Shown here: positions 1 through 10,768 of the stretch, one piece after another
Layout: each line of letters opens with the position of its first letter
How positions within the stretch are numbered: the first letter of the stretch is position 1
Assembly: GCF_018100905.1 (NCBI RefSeq)
Contig: NZ_JAGJEG010000009.1
Coordinates: 62,001 to 126,000, forward strand
DNA: 64,000 nt
DNA from: Pseudoalteromonas sp. MMG010
Lineage (GTDB): Bacteria > Pseudomonadota > Gammaproteobacteria > Enterobacterales > Alteromonadaceae
Direction: 5' to 3'
Program-made: the position numbers and the translations under genes
The notes under the pieces: generated by a model
Told to the model about the DNA's origin: nothing
The model's database searches: none
What the model saw: only the letters and a program-made list of their open reading frames with translations

Positions 1-1
1 T

Positions 2-538
2 GAAATTGGTTCACGTGCAGAGGGGGGAGTGGGAGATTGTGATGAGCTGGCAACTACTTCAACTTTATATTCATTAGTGGTAAATAACTTCAATATAAAC
101 TTTGATGGAAACTTAATGGCTAACGGTTTAGGTGCTGATGATACTGCCGCAGCGACCACTGTTGGTTTATACTTCGACTCAGAAGCGATTAGTAGTGACC
201 ACTCATTTGAATACGATTGTGACCTTATCGACCAAACTAACTCTAGCTTAACAAATAACTTTGGTTTCATGGACAGCCGTGTTTCTGGAGATAGCGATGA
301 GAACTGGGTTGAGATCAGAAAGTTAAATGGCAATGGTAATTTTGACACGGATGGTGCAATTGACCAAAATCCAGCAGACAACGGTAAAGAAGCACCGGAT
401 TTTGTTACTGCCGAAAGTACATTAATAGAAACAAATCCAGATGGTGCGCAATCATTAGCTGGAGCACGTGATTTACATTATATTCAAACAGCTGAAGTTG
501 GTGCCGGTTCAACTTGGACTATGACAAATGAAGACTAA
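2..538 (+). CDS. C-terminal part of an unrecognised, probably surface or secreted protein (5' end outside window)
   Basis: The reading frame is open to the left edge, so the true start lies outside the window; the internal GTG at 29 is not a convincing start. The visible ~178 residues are acidic, rich in Asp, Asn, Gly, Thr and Ser, with only two Cys besides the DCD near the edge and no membrane segment. That composition is typical of exported beta-rich proteins of marine bacteria. The end, with ARDLHYIQ then STWTMTNED, resembles the closing motif of secreted or lipoprotein families often found beside TonB-dependent receptors (inference from pattern only). A strong terminator follows within 15 bases, so it ends its transcription unit. 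No function is assigned. Confidence 0.6.
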   Translation, partial: EIGSRAEGGVGDCDELATTSTLYSLVVNNFNINFDGNLMANGLGADDTAAATTVGLYFDSEAISSDHSFEYDCDLIDQTNSSLTNNFGFMDSRVSGDSDENWVEIRKLNGNGNFDTDGAIDQNPADNGKEAPDFVTAESTLIETNPDGAQSLAGARDLHYIQTAEVGAGSTWTMTNED

Positions 539-552
539 TATTTAACATATTT

Positions 553-576
553 AAAAACCCCGAAAGGGGTTTTTTT
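553..576 (+). terminator. Rho-independent terminator
   Basis: A-rich arm plus CCCC, GAAA tetraloop, GGGG and a run of T: AAAAACCCC-GAAA-GGGGTTTTT. It closes the truncated gene at the left edge. Confidence 0.9.
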
Positions 577-684
577 ATGCCTATAATAATACATAATTTA
601 TTTTTAGATATACTCAGACTCCCTTGTACCCCTTATAAACCCTACTCTCTTGCTCGACTGCCCTAGCTAAAAATCCAACTCAAA

Positions 685-773
685 ATTGGTTATACAGATT
701 TGGACTATAGGCCTCACAAATTGGTCTACCTATTTGGTAACATTTATGATTGATAATTGGTTGATATATTGGT
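685..773 (+). promoter_or_regulatory. Array of ATTGGT half-sites upstream of a TonB-dependent receptor
   Basis: The 290-base gap before the receptor contains ATTGGT at 685-690, 720-725, 756-761 and 768-773, and TTTGGT at 733-738. Two pairs are about 12-13 bases apart. The core around 719-740 (AATTGGTCTACC followed by ATTTGGTAAC) resembles GntR/FadR-type operators with TGGT/ACCA half-sites. This is a pattern seen directly; the regulator is unknown. Confidence 0.35.
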
Positions 774-869
774 TACATTTCAGTATATTGAACTAGAAGC
801 TTTACATACATAACATTAACATAACAAGCGGCACACAATTAGTCACACTACAACTAACGGAGATCACAC

Positions 870-3800
870 ATGTCGTTGCAATCACAAATAGAGAATACTG
901 CATCACACAATGCCTTTATGCTACGTCCTTTAGCAAAATGGGTAAGAACCGCTGCACTTGCAGGTTTAGCAGGTACCAGTGCCTTTTCAGTCCATGCTCA
1001 AGAAGCACAAGAAACAACCGCTGAAGTAGACCCTGATGTAGAAATAATAAGCATTGTCGGAACGCGTAAGACTATCCAAGATCAAATTTCATTAAAGCGT
1101 GAAGCAACAACCGTTGTTGACGGTTTATCTGCTGAAGATATTGGTGATCTTCCGGCTTTATCAATTGGTGAAGCGTTAGAATCAATTACGGGTGCAGCCT
1201 CACACCGTGAAAATGGCGGTGCGACAGAAATTACCATTCGTGGTTTAGGTCCATTTTTAAGTGCAACACATATCAACGGCCGTGAAGCAACCAATGGTAG
1301 TGGTGACCGCTCAGTTAACTTTTCACAATTTCCTTCTGAACTTGTAAAAAAAGTAGCGATTTATAAAACACAAGATGCGTCGATGATTGAAGGTGGTGTT
1401 GCAGGTGTTATCGCACTTGAAACAATTACTCCTCTTGATTTTGGCAAGCAACGTGTATCAGGCGAAGTTAAATTAAACTACAACCCTGATGAATCAAACG
1501 TTGATAATTCACTGCAAAGTGATTTAGGTTACCGTGGTACCTTTAGTTATGTAGACCAATATGAATTTGCTAATGGTCAAGCTGTTGGTGTTTCATTTGG
1601 TGTACAACGTCAAGATATTAGCCAACCAGAAGCTGAATACAGAAGCTCAAGTCCTACAGGTTCATCTTTATGGGCATGTTTAAACGATCCGACTAATACA
1701 AATGAAGGTTTTTACCGCAGCAGTGCAGGTGATTGTGAAGATCAAGTCAGTGGAAGCAGCAACCAAGGTTATCAAACTGACATTGACCCAGATACTGGGG
1801 TAGCAGAAAGTGATGGCACACCTTACGCTTGGACAGGTAGTAGCCGAAGCTTCCGTCAAAATGAAACCTCTGATGAACGTGATGCTCTTTTCTTTGCATT
1901 ACAATATCAACCTAATGATGAATGGGATATCAATTTTGATACTCAAATATCAGATCGTACTCAACAAGAAGCACGTCATGATTTAATCTTCTTACAAAAA
2001 CGTGCAACGCCTGGTGTAACAGGACCAACACTTGTAACAAATAGCGTAGGCGGAATCTTACACTGGGAAGGCGAAGAGCGTATAGAAACATCAGGTGAGC
2101 AGTTCTCACGTGAAGAAAACTATCGCGGCTTTGGATTGAATATTGAACATACCGTAACAGATCGTTTAACGGTAGAAGTTGATTTTGGTTACTCGCAAAC
2201 TAAACGTGAAGAGTTACAAATTTCTAACCGTGCAAGAACATCAGATCGTAACTTCTTCTCTTGGGATATGGGTAGCGAAATCCCACATTTCACTCTTACC
2301 GATTTTGACGTAACTGATATTTCAAACTTTACTGATAGCTTAAGAACGCGTATCGATAGAGAAAATGTACGTGAAAATGAAGTTGTATCTGCTCGTATTG
2401 ACTTCGATTATGAGCTAGACAGTGAAATATTTACTAAATTAGAAGGTGGTATCAGAACGTCTGAATTAACCTTTATTCAATTTGGTGGTAACCAAGGTAA
2501 TGGTTCACGTACAGAATATAACTTAGACTCTTCGTCAGTTGCTGCATTAGATGTACTTGAAGGATGTCAAATTGATTTCCCTGAATCAGGTTTCTTATCA
2601 GGTGTATCTGATGGCAACATCATCACTCAAATAGATAGTGATGGTAATGTAATCGATAGTGGAACAGGTAATTCATGGGCAACATACGATAATGTTTGTT
2701 TCTCTAACGCTGTTGCAGCATCAAATGTCGATGGTGAGTTTGCTTATCCTGAAGTTGAATACGAAAATGCCGGGACTATTGATGTTACTGAAAAAACCAC
2801 CTCTGCATATTTAATGGCAAGCTACGATACTGAAATGTTTGGTAAATTCATTCGTGGTAACTTTGGTCTACGTATTGTTGATACTGAAGTAACGTCTATC
2901 GGTTTTAGAAATAATTTTGATGTTATTACCGACCCAGATACAGGTATTGTTTCATTAGTTGAAGGCGATTCTCTAGAGAAAATCCAAGGTGGTGGTGATT
3001 ACACTAAATACCTACCTAGCTTCAACTTAGTTGTTGATTACAGCGAAGATATTTTAATGCGTGCAGGTATATACCGTGGTATGTCACGCGCAGATCCTTC
3101 TGACTTAGGGTACAGCCGTACGTTCTCAACAGATGATGAAGTAGGCGCAACCTCAGTGTCTGATTTATTAGTAGGTGTTAATGGTTCTGGTAACCCAGAT
3201 ACACAACCGTTAATGTCATGGAACTATGATGCAGCGATTGAGTGGTACCCTAATGAAGACTCGATTTTTGCATTTAGCTTATACTACAAACAATTCCAAG
3301 GCGGTTTCCAACAGCAAACTGTACTAGAAGAATTTGTTGTTGATGGTGTGTCGGTATCACTACCTATCACAAATTCAGTAACCACTGATGAATCAAGTGA
3401 AATATTAGGTTTAGAAACGTCTTTCTCTTACCGTTGGGATAATGGTATTGGTATGAAGATAGGCTACAACTATGCTGATACTAATTTTGAGTTTGAAGAT
3501 AGTAATTATGGTGATACTTACATTACTGATGTTAATGGCAATACAACGCAATTAACAGCTGGTATTGTTGACCCAGCATCAGTGCCTGGCTTCTCTAAGC
3601 ATGTACTAAGCAGCCAACTTTATTACCAATTAGGTGACTTTGATACTGCCTTAATTTACAAATACCGTAGCGAATACTTCCAACCTTATACAAGTAACGG
3701 AACACGTTTACGCTTTGTTGATGGCGTGGGTGTGTGGGAAATGCGCGCATCATACAAAATCAACAGTAACTTTAAAGTTAAAGCAGAAGCAATTAACTTA

Positions 3801-3902
3801 TTTAGCGCACCTAAATCACAAGATTACTACGTTGAAGGTAACTTAGGTGAAGTGAACGATTACGGTCCTCGTTTATTCTTAGGCTTAAGCTTTAAACTTT
3901 AA
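870..3902 (+). CDS. TonB-dependent outer-membrane receptor (TonB-Xanth-Caul type)
   Basis: A 1010-residue outer-membrane transporter, expected to import a substrate into the periplasm with TonB-ExbBD energy. The ATG has GGAG 7 bases upstream. An N-terminal signal with an extended n-region (hydrophobic LAGLAGTSAFSVHAQ around 30-43) is followed by a TonB-box-like segment (DVEIISIVG) and a plug domain. The plug has GEALESITGAASHREN, EITIRGLG and an EGGVAGVIALET stretch, all typical of the TIGR01782 family of marine and plant-associated bacteria. A long beta-barrel ends in GPRLFLGLSFKL with the expected terminal aromatic/hydrophobic strand. Family members usually take up oligosaccharides, but no CAZyme is adjacent, so the substrate is not assigned. 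The gene is monocistronic, with its own promoter region and a strong terminator. Confidence 0.9.
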   Translation: MSLQSQIENTASHNAFMLRPLAKWVRTAALAGLAGTSAFSVHAQEAQETTAEVDPDVEIISIVGTRKTIQDQISLKREATTVVDGLSAEDIGDLPALSIGEALESITGAASHRENGGATEITIRGLGPFLSATHINGREATNGSGDRSVNFSQFPSELVKKVAIYKTQDASMIEGGVAGVIALETITPLDFGKQRVSGEVKLNYNPDESNVDNSLQSDLGYRGTFSYVDQYEFANGQAVGVSFGVQRQDISQPEAEYRSSSPTGSSLWACLNDPTNTNEGFYRSSAGDCEDQVSGSSNQGYQTDIDPDTGVAESDGTPYAWTGSSRSFRQNETSDERDALFFALQYQPNDEWDINFDTQISDRTQQEARHDLIFLQKRATPGVTGPTLVTNSVGGILHWEGEERIETSGEQFSREENYRGFGLNIEHTVTDRLTVEVDFGYSQTKREELQISNRARTSDRNFFSWDMGSEIPHFTLTDFDVTDISNFTDSLRTRIDRENVRENEVVSARIDFDYELDSEIFTKLEGGIRTSELTFIQFGGNQGNGSRTEYNLDSSSVAALDVLEGCQIDFPESGFLSGVSDGNIITQIDSDGNVIDSGTGNSWATYDNVCFSNAVAASNVDGEFAYPEVEYENAGTIDVTEKTTSAYLMASYDTEMFGKFIRGNFGLRIVDTEVTSIGFRNNFDVITDPDTGIVSLVEGDSLEKIQGGGDYTKYLPSFNLVVDYSEDILMRAGIYRGMSRADPSDLGYSRTFSTDDEVGATSVSDLLVGVNGSGNPDTQPLMSWNYDAAIEWYPNEDSIFAFSLYYKQFQGGFQQQTVLEEFVVDGVSVSLPITNSVTTDESSEILGLETSFSYRWDNGIGMKIGYNYADTNFEFEDSNYGDTYITDVNGNTTQLTAGIVDPASVPGFSKHVLSSQLYYQLGDFDTALIYKYRSEYFQPYTSNGTRLRFVDGVGVWEMRASYKINSNFKVKAEAINLFSAPKSQDYYVEGNLGEVNDYGPRLFLGLSFKL

Positions 3903-3923
3903 CGTTTAAAGTCACTAAAAACT

Positions 3924-3958
3924 AAAAAAGCGGTTACTTTAAAAGTAACCGCTTTTTT
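3924..3958 (+). terminator. Rho-independent terminator
   Basis: A near-perfect hairpin with AAGCGGTTACTTT pairing AAAGTAACCGCTT, followed by TTTT. A-tracts on both sides make it potentially bidirectional between convergent genes (the receptor and cdd). Confidence 0.9.
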
Positions 3959-4009
3959 GTGTTCACAATTTAACATGATTAAATTTATCTAATACCAGGT
4001 AACCATTAT

Positions 4010-4948
4010 TTAGCTATTAATAGCAACTATCGGCGCGCTGATCACCTGTAATTTAGCAATAGAGCCAAAGCTTGCTAAGGCCGCGGTAGTAACAGTACGT
4101 TGATTTTCAAACCCCTTTGTTTCTAATAAAGTAATTTGTGTCACTGTTTCGCCATCAAAATTTAACCCTGCTAAAAAAAACTGACTAATGGCACTTTGCA
4201 GTGGTGACAAACTAGGACTATAAGCGGCATTTTCAGCATAACTCCCATAAAAATCCCCCTGCTCTGCAGTGCTAATTTTTACTGCACTATAATTATTGGT
4301 ATAAGGGACATAAGCTTTAAGTGCGTACTCCACCAGCTTTTTATCAAGTGTTTCATCAACAAACTGATACTGCTGTGGCGCACTATTAAATAAACTATAT
4401 TTGTTACCTAAATCGCTAGGACCAAATGAATGAGGCAATAACTCATTAAGTTTAAAAGCTTGTTTAGGAAGTAAAATATCAAATTCGTTAGCATCAGCCA
4501 GCTCATTCATAAACTGTCGACAGTAACCACATGGCGCATCACTTATTGCGATTTGGGTTATTTTTTTAGCGCCGTTTAGCCACGCATTATTAATTGCTGA
4601 TTGCTCTGCATGTACCACTAAGCTCAATGCTTGATGATCAAACTCAACATTAGCGCCAAAATAAAAATGCGTAAGCTCATTTTCATCAAGACCGCTGACA
4701 ATAGCGCCAACGTAAAATTTAGAGATAGGTGCGACAGCAAATTCCGAAGCGAAAGGGACTAACCCTTGTAATAAGGTTTCTTTACTCACTGATAGTGTGT
4801 TACACCATTGATCAATATCCTCAGCACGTAAAATGCCTCTCGCATTTTTAATTTGACTACGGATAGCGTGTGTTTGCTCAAGACTTAAAGAAATGTGCTT
4901 ATTTTGCAGTGCAGTACTTTGCTGCGAAGAAAAAGTTGTTGATGCCAT
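4010..4948 (-). CDS. cdd: Cytidine deaminase
   Basis: Hydrolytic deamination of cytidine and deoxycytidine to uridine and deoxyuridine in pyrimidine salvage; cytosolic and zinc-dependent. At 312 residues it matches the long (E. coli-type, two-domain dimeric) class. The catalytic zinc site is visible as the HAEQ motif (His and catalytic Glu) and PCGYCRQF (two zinc Cys). The N-terminal helical part and a degenerate second deaminase domain fit the E. coli-like architecture. It is convergent with the upstream TonB receptor. The flanking permease-like gene on the other strand may also concern nucleosides, so the two may form a salvage neighbourhood (inference). Confidence 0.95.
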   Translation of the reverse strand: MASTTFSSQQSTALQNKHISLSLEQTHAIRSQIKNARGILRAEDIDQWCNTLSVSKETLLQGLVPFASEFAVAPISKFYVGAIVSGLDENELTHFYFGANVEFDHQALSLVVHAEQSAINNAWLNGAKKITQIAISDAPCGYCRQFMNELADANEFDILLPKQAFKLNELLPHSFGPSDLGNKYSLFNSAPQQYQFVDETLDKKLVEYALKAYVPYTNNYSAVKISTAEQGDFYGSYAENAAYSPSLSPLQSAISQFFLAGLNFDGETVTQITLLETKGFENQRTVTTAALASFGSIAKLQVISAPIVAINS

Positions 4949-5233
4949 AACATATTATAATTATTTAATGGCTATGTAGTGTAAAAGGTTAAGTAATAAA
5001 TTGCCAGAGTATGTTTACTTTAACATTAAATAGCCGCCCTTCTCTTAGCGCTAAACATATCGATTACGCCTTTATTATTTTCGTAACAAACGCCTTTTAC
5101 ATAAAAAACAAAGTAACAGCGTTAAATCATCGATATTGGTATATTGGCTGTAATATAAATGTTAATTTAATATCAATAAAAAACGAAATCCTAAATTTAA
5201 CCAATTAAATAAGCCGCTTAATAAGGATATATT

Positions 5234-6247
5234 TTGAGAACACTTCATCTTAGTTTACTGCTACTACTGCTTTTTAGTTTTAATGCTTTTGCCAGTGAAG
5301 ATAAAATTAAAGTTAAAGTATTCATTGCTGGCATGTTTGAGATAGGCGAAAACCAAGGCGACAAACCGGGTGAGTTTCAGTTTTGGTATTTAAACTATTT
5401 TCGCCATGCATCTCCCATTAAAGTGAAAGGCGCAGCAGGTTCTGTATTTTGTAATAACGCTGGGGTTTGTGGTTCTGTATTAGGGATGGGCAAGGTTGCC
5501 TCATCGTCTTCTATGCAAGCTATATTACTCAACGATGCATTTGATTTTTCTAACACTTACTTTATTTTAAGTGGTGTTGGCGGTACTCCTCCCGCTAAAG
5601 GCACAATTGCTGATGTAAGCTGGGGAAGTTGGTTAATTGATTACGATTTAGGCCATCGTTGGAAGCCTGAAGAGGCACCCATGGGTAAACCAACTTTTAT
5701 GCCCCGTAGTGGTTATGAAAAAATACGCCGCTATCAATTAAACCCAACGCTTTTAAGCTGGGCTTTATCGTTAAGCCAAAATATACAACTTAAAGATTCA
5801 GTGAGTGCACAAAAGTATAGGCAACGTTACACGGAGAAAAATGCAAGACGCTCTCCAGCAGTCACCTATGGTACACATATGACAGGAGATACTTTTTTTC
5901 ATGGTCCGGGGTTATCTGCAGAAGCTCAATATATTGCTGAACTATATGGTGCAGACGATTATGTAATGACAGAAATGGAAGCTGCGGCCATTACCCAAGT
6001 GATCAATAGACTCCACGGGACAGATAAAATACTTAGTTTACGTGGGGCTGTAAATTTTGATCAAGGAAACCCAAACGAAACAACGCTCGAGCATTTAGAC
6101 CCCGCTCCGGGTCAAACTGCAGGCGGGTTTGCTGAAACAGTCCAGAACATTGTTTTAGTGGGATCTGCTGTGGTTGATCACATTGTTGTAAATTGGTTTA
6201 CGTGGCAACATGGGGTGCCAAACTTTCCTGATTCTAAAACACGTTAA
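5234..6247 (+). CDS. Purine nucleoside permease-like (NUP family) exported protein
   Basis: 337 residues with a TTG start supported by AAGGAT just upstream and a clear signal peptide (LLLLLLFSFNAFA, cleavage about residue 20). The body carries the NUP-family pattern: VKVFIAGMFEIGE, GVGGTPPAKGTIADVSWGSW, YGTHMTGDTFFHG, MTEMEAAAI. The family is named from a Candida purine nucleoside permease. Its fold is related to nucleoside phosphorylases, so a periplasmic nucleoside-binding or nucleoside-cleaving role is at least as plausible as transport: there is no transmembrane region after the signal peptide. It lies divergently beside cdd, consistent with nucleoside scavenging. Confidence 0.8.
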   Translation: MRTLHLSLLLLLLFSFNAFASEDKIKVKVFIAGMFEIGENQGDKPGEFQFWYLNYFRHASPIKVKGAAGSVFCNNAGVCGSVLGMGKVASSSSMQAILLNDAFDFSNTYFILSGVGGTPPAKGTIADVSWGSWLIDYDLGHRWKPEEAPMGKPTFMPRSGYEKIRRYQLNPTLLSWALSLSQNIQLKDSVSAQKYRQRYTEKNARRSPAVTYGTHMTGDTFFHGPGLSAEAQYIAELYGADDYVMTEMEAAAITQVINRLHGTDKILSLRGAVNFDQGNPNETTLEHLDPAPGQTAGGFAETVQNIVLVGSAVVDHIVVNWFTWQHGVPNFPDSKTR

Positions 6248-6270
6248 CGCTTTATTTTTGAAAGACAAAA

Positions 6271-6297
6271 AAAAGGGATCGCATTGCGATCCCTTTT
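6271..6297. terminator. Bidirectional Rho-independent terminator
   Basis: AAAAGGGATCGCA pairs with TGCGATCCCTTTT between the convergent permease-like gene and ppc. A and T tails lie on both strands. Confidence 0.9.
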
Positions 6298-6311
6298 AAC
6301 TTCTATTTATA

Positions 6312-8957
6312 TTAACCGGTGTTACGCATACCAGCAGCAATTCCTGTCATGGTGATCATAAGGGCGTTATCGATATCCCCTTCGTTATGCTTTTCATTCG
6401 AACGAGCACGGCGTAATAATTCAACCTGTAACACATTCAGTGGATCGGTGTACGGGTTACGTAACGCAATCGACTCTTTGATCCAAGGCTGTTCAGCAAG
6501 TAAACTTTTTTGTGGGCTCAGCGATTGTACTAAAGTAACGGCTTCGCCTAGCTCTTTACGTAATGCAACACCTAATGGTTGGTACATCGGCTCGACTAAC
6601 GCATTATCATAATGCTCACTTAACCAGCTATCTGCTTTACTAAATACCATTTCAAGCATTTCTAAACGAGCTCTAAAGAAAGGCCACTTTAAGCTCATTT
6701 CGTGCAACGTTTCTAAACCATACTTATCAAGCGCAGCTTGCAAACCGGTTAATGCACCTAACCAAGCTGGTAGCATTAAACGGTTTTGGCTCCATGCAAA
6801 TATCCAAGGAATTGCACGTAAACTCTCTACCCCACCATTTGGGTTTCGCTTAGCAGGACGAGAGCCCAGTGGTAGCTTAGACAGTTCAAGCTCAGGAGTC
6901 GCCATTCTAAAATAAGGCACAAAGTTTTCATCGTGTCGTACTACATTTCGGTAATGCTCACACGACTGTTCACTAATTAAATCCATCACTTCACGCCACT
7001 GCAGTTTAGGCTCTGGCGGTGGTAATAAGTTACTTTGCAATACGGCACCAGCATATATATTTAAGCTTTGTAGTGCTACCGCAGGTAAGCCAAATTTAAA
7101 GCGGATCATTTCGCCTTGCTCAGTAACACGTAGCCCACCTTTTAATGAACCCGGAGGCTGAGAGTGTAAAGCTTGTGCAGCAGGTGCTCCACCACGGCCA
7201 ACGGTACCACCACGACCATGGAACAATACCAATTCAATACCACGTTCATCAGCAAGTTGTACTAGCTTATCCATCGCATCATATTGTGCCCAACCAGCGG
7301 CCATCATACCGGCATCTTTTGCTGAATCAGAGTAGCCAATCATTACATTTTGCGTATTTTGAATATGCCCGCGATACCATACGTTATCAAGTAACGTTGT
7401 AATCACATCACTGCCTGCATTTAAATCGTCTAACGTTTCAAACAGCGGAGCAACAGGTAAATTAAAGCGACAACCGCTTTCTTTTAACAGTAACTGTACC
7501 GCTAAAATATCAGACGCAGTTCGTGCCATTGAAATAATATACAAACCAAATGTTTTTTCATCTTGACGTGCAATAACATCAAAAGTATCGAGTACTTCTT
7601 GCACTTCAGGGCTTGGTTGCCATTGTTTTGGTATTAACGGACGGCGAGAATTAAGCTCAGCAAGTAAAAATGCTTGTTTATCTTGCTCTTGCCATTGATT
7701 GTAATCGCCTAAGCCTAGATGACGTGTTAACTCAGAGAACACATCGCCATGACGTGATGAATCTTGGCGTACGTCGAGTTTAGCTAAACGTAAACCAAAG
7801 CTGTTAATTCGATATAATAAATCGAGTAATAATCCTTGTGCAACGACCGTCATATTGCATTTTAATAATGAGCGATAACACACTTCAACTGGGTGCTTAA
7901 TTTGATTAATATCATTAATTAAATCTTGTGCGTCAGTGCGTTTATTTTTAATTTTAGCGCTTAAATGATTAACGGTTTCAAGTACTTTGCCTTTTAGGTT
8001 TTTAAGTACGGCACGGTAAGGTTCAAAGTCTTGTCCAGCCAGCTCAATTAGTTCTTCGCTAGCATGCGACATAGAAAGCTCGGCGCATAACTTATCCAGA
8101 TCACGATGATACAAGTCAAGTGCCATCCAACGGCCATGATCAAGTACTTCTTGCGTTACTAGAGCGGTGACAAACGGGTTACCATCACGATCTCCCCCCA
8201 TCCACGATGTAAACTCAATCGGACTATAATCAGTAGGTAACTCTAAATCTAACGTCTCTTTAACCTGCTCTGAAAACTCACGTAAAAATTGCGGAATCGC
8301 CTGCCATAAACTGTTTTCAATAACAGCAAAACCCCATTTAGCTTCATCAATAGGTGTTGGGCGCGCACGACGAATTTCATCAGTATGCCAAGCTTGGCTA
8401 ATTAACTGTGCAACACGCTCAAGTAACGCAGTACGCTCTTGCGGTAAGTTATCTTTACGTTCAAGCGATGCTAAGCAATCGCTTAATTCAATGTGCTTAT
8501 TGATAATTGTACGGCGTGTTACCTCAGTTGGGTGAGCCGTTAAAACTAAATTTATATGTAGTTTCGAAATAGTGTCCGCAAGGTGGTTATGATCAAGCTC
8601 ACCTTCTTTTGCTTTAGCCATTAATGTTTTAAGCGTTTTAGTTAAAGGATTTAACTGGCTCAAACCCGCCTCGTTGAAGCGTGATACCGTGTGAAATTGC
8701 TCTGCGACATTGGCTAAATTTAAAAAGTGGTTAAATGAACGTGCAACAGGCAGCAATTCTTCATCGCTTAAGGCATGTAATACATCTATTAGTGCTTGTC
8801 TGTCTGCTTCATTACCACTGCGTGATGACTTTGATAAAGCTCGAATCTCTTCTACCTTATCTAAAATCGCTTGGCCTTGGGCATCTTTAATTGTTTGTCC
8901 TAGCAGTTGCCCTAGTAAATTTACATTACCACGTAAAGCAGCATATTGTTCACTCAT
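6312..8957 (-). CDS. ppc: Phosphoenolpyruvate carboxylase
   Basis: Anaplerotic carboxylation of phosphoenolpyruvate to oxaloacetate in the cytosol. At 881 residues it is full length for the bacterial enzyme. Signature motifs are intact: VLTAHPTE (catalytic His) near residue 138, [14 protein letters not shown], the glycine-rich [14 protein letters not shown] loop, the [19 protein letters not shown] segment, and the conserved C-terminus ending [11 protein letters not shown] good RBS (AGGAG on the minus strand) precedes the ATG. It appears monocistronic, with its own terminator and a 480-base divergent upstream region. Confidence 0.98.
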   Translation of the reverse strand: MSEQYAALRGNVNLLGQLLGQTIKDAQGQAILDKVEEIRALSKSSRSGNEADRQALIDVLHALSDEELLPVARSFNHFLNLANVAEQFHTVSRFNEAGLSQLNPLTKTLKTLMAKAKEGELDHNHLADTISKLHINLVLTAHPTEVTRRTIINKHIELSDCLASLERKDNLPQERTALLERVAQLISQAWHTDEIRRARPTPIDEAKWGFAVIENSLWQAIPQFLREFSEQVKETLDLELPTDYSPIEFTSWMGGDRDGNPFVTALVTQEVLDHGRWMALDLYHRDLDKLCAELSMSHASEELIELAGQDFEPYRAVLKNLKGKVLETVNHLSAKIKNKRTDAQDLINDINQIKHPVEVCYRSLLKCNMTVVAQGLLLDLLYRINSFGLRLAKLDVRQDSSRHGDVFSELTRHLGLGDYNQWQEQDKQAFLLAELNSRRPLIPKQWQPSPEVQEVLDTFDVIARQDEKTFGLYIISMARTASDILAVQLLLKESGCRFNLPVAPLFETLDDLNAGSDVITTLLDNVWYRGHIQNTQNVMIGYSDSAKDAGMMAAGWAQYDAMDKLVQLADERGIELVLFHGRGGTVGRGGAPAAQALHSQPPGSLKGGLRVTEQGEMIRFKFGLPAVALQSLNIYAGAVLQSNLLPPPEPKLQWREVMDLISEQSCEHYRNVVRHDENFVPYFRMATPELELSKLPLGSRPAKRNPNGGVESLRAIPWIFAWSQNRLMLPAWLGALTGLQAALDKYGLETLHEMSLKWPFFRARLEMLEMVFSKADSWLSEHYDNALVEPMYQPLGVALRKELGEAVTLVQSLSPQKSLLAEQPWIKESIALRNPYTDPLNVLQVELLRRARSNEKHNEGDIDNALMITMTGIAAGMRNTG

Positions 8958-9441
8958 TCCTAATTCTCCTGTTTTTCTAGTAATACTATTAATATCATCA
9001 TGGCGTTACATTTAATAGAACGATTTTCTATGAGATAAGATAAATCAGCATAAATAAGCATTTCAACCAATCAATATAGCTAATTAATTACACAATAATA
9101 AATACAACCGACAACAAGCCTACCCATATAAAACATAAAAATGCGCTGTTTAATGCCATAAAACTGTTAAAATGAAAATGTAAGCAATTGTTTTTTAATT
9201 AAAAATAATAAACATCAACCTTATCAACTCTATGTATACAAACGCACCAACAGCGGGCCGTATTAATAAAGCATCATTTTATCTGTTTAATTAAACAGGA
9301 AATTGAAATTTTTTCGCTTGCCTAAACATTCGCATTTTTGACATAAGTTTTCCTCTTTTTTTCATTAAAGTTATCCAACGCACTTTACTTGAAGTTACAG
9401 TTAAAACTGCCCACAATAACAAAAAATAATTGGAGAAATAC
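8958..9441. promoter_or_regulatory. Divergent intergenic region between ppc and the M24 peptidase, with a 16-bp palindrome
   Basis: No gene is seen in this 480-base AT-rich gap, which should hold the promoters of both flanking genes. The one distinct element is a perfect 16-bp palindrome, CTGTTTAATTAAACAG, at 9283-9298, about 145 bases upstream of the peptidase start. Its size suits a dimeric regulator operator; the regulator is unknown. Confidence 0.35.
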
Positions 9442-10662
9442 ATGACAACTCAAGGTATTGGCTATCAATCGGCTGAACAAGCTTTAGCGTCACTTAGCGA
9501 TATGACCTCGCATTTAACGGCCATCCCAGATAACGAATATTTGACGCGTATAGCAAATGCACAAGCCTATATGAAGGCAAACAATATTGATGCCATTTAC
9601 TTAAATGCAGGCACTAACTTAACTTATTTTACGGGTATGAAGTGGTATGCCAGTGAACGTATGGTTGGTGCAATATTACCCGCACAAGGGCAAGTTCAAT
9701 ACCTAGCTCCTCACTTTGAAATTGGAAGCTTGAACGACTTTAAAGTCATTGACGGGCCTATCCATGGTTGGCAAGAGCATGAAAACCCATATAGTTTATT
9801 TTGCAGCATACTCAAACAACTCAATATTGCCGATAAAGCCACCATTGGCATTGATGAAAGTGCCCAGTTTTTTATTTTCGACGGCATTAACAAGGCACAA
9901 AAAGGATTAACTTTAATAAACGCCCAACCGGTAACCGCTCACTGTAGAATGCACAAATCGGCAAATGAATTAGCGTTAATGCAAGCGGCCATGAATATGA
10001 CACTTGCAGTACACAAAGCAACAGCTAGTATGCTACACGAAGGCATTAGTACAACCGCTGTCGAGGCATTTATAAAACAAGCCCATCAAAAAGTAGGGGC
10101 TGAAGGTAATTACTTTTGCATCGTATTATTTGGTGTTGCCACATCTTTTCCACATGGAGTAAAAGATCCACAAACCTTAAAAAAAGGCGATATGGTACTT
10201 ATTGATACGGGCTGTAAGGTACACGACTATATTTCTGATATTACTCGCACTTATGTGTTTGGAGAGCCAAGCGCGCAACAACGAAAGTTTTGGAATATAG
10301 AAAAACAAGCCCAGTTGGCTGCATTTAATGCGGCTAAAATTGGCGCTACTTGTGCCGACGTTGATAACGCAGCGCGCAGCTATATTGCAGCTCAAGGCTT
10401 AGGTCCGCAGTACCAAACTCCAGGTTGCCCGCATCGTACTGGCCATGGTATTGGTTTAGATATCCACGAATGGCCATATTTAGTGGGGGGCAACACCACC
10501 GTTCTCGCTTCGGGAATGTGTTTTAGTAATGAGCCAATGCTTGTGATCCCCAACGAGTTTGGCGTACGTTTAGAGGATCATTTTTATATGACGGATAACG
10601 GCCCTCAATGGTTTACTAAGCCCAGTCACAGCATTGATGACCCCTTTGCAATTAATGCGTAA
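9442..10662 (+). CDS. M24 family Xaa-Pro dipeptidase/aminopeptidase
   Basis: A dimetal peptidase that cleaves Xaa-Pro bonds, cytosolic. The ATG at 9442 is preferred over an in-frame TTG at 9430 because GGAG sits 6 bases before the ATG, giving 406 residues. It has a creatinase-like N-terminal domain followed by the pita-bread catalytic domain. Metal ligands are visible: Asp in VLIDTGCKVHDY and Asp in SDITRTYVFG, His in HRTGHGIGLDIHEWP, Glu in NEPMLV and Glu in VRLEDHFYMT. The length and the GHGIGLDIHEWP form are typical of the bacterial Xaa-Pro family rather than methionine aminopeptidase. Substrate preference cannot be read from sequence alone. Confidence 0.9.
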   Translation: MTTQGIGYQSAEQALASLSDMTSHLTAIPDNEYLTRIANAQAYMKANNIDAIYLNAGTNLTYFTGMKWYASERMVGAILPAQGQVQYLAPHFEIGSLNDFKVIDGPIHGWQEHENPYSLFCSILKQLNIADKATIGIDESAQFFIFDGINKAQKGLTLINAQPVTAHCRMHKSANELALMQAAMNMTLAVHKATASMLHEGISTTAVEAFIKQAHQKVGAEGNYFCIVLFGVATSFPHGVKDPQTLKKGDMVLIDTGCKVHDYISDITRTYVFGEPSAQQRKFWNIEKQAQLAAFNAAKIGATCADVDNAARSYIAAQGLGPQYQTPGCPHRTGHGIGLDIHEWPYLVGGNTTVLASGMCFSNEPMLVIPNEFGVRLEDHFYMTDNGPQWFTKPSHSIDDPFAINA

Positions 10663-10768
10663 TTAAGTGTTTGAGCAGCTATTTGGCTGCTCTTTTTATA
10701 TCTCGATTGATAAAACAAAAATCATCCCAATATCTGTTTTATACCTTCTAAATCCAAAAAGGATGAAA

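Noticed and set aside
5011..5208. 65-codon frame upstream of the permease-like gene
   Set aside because: No RBS, random-looking composition, no family resemblance; lies in the intergenic promoter region.
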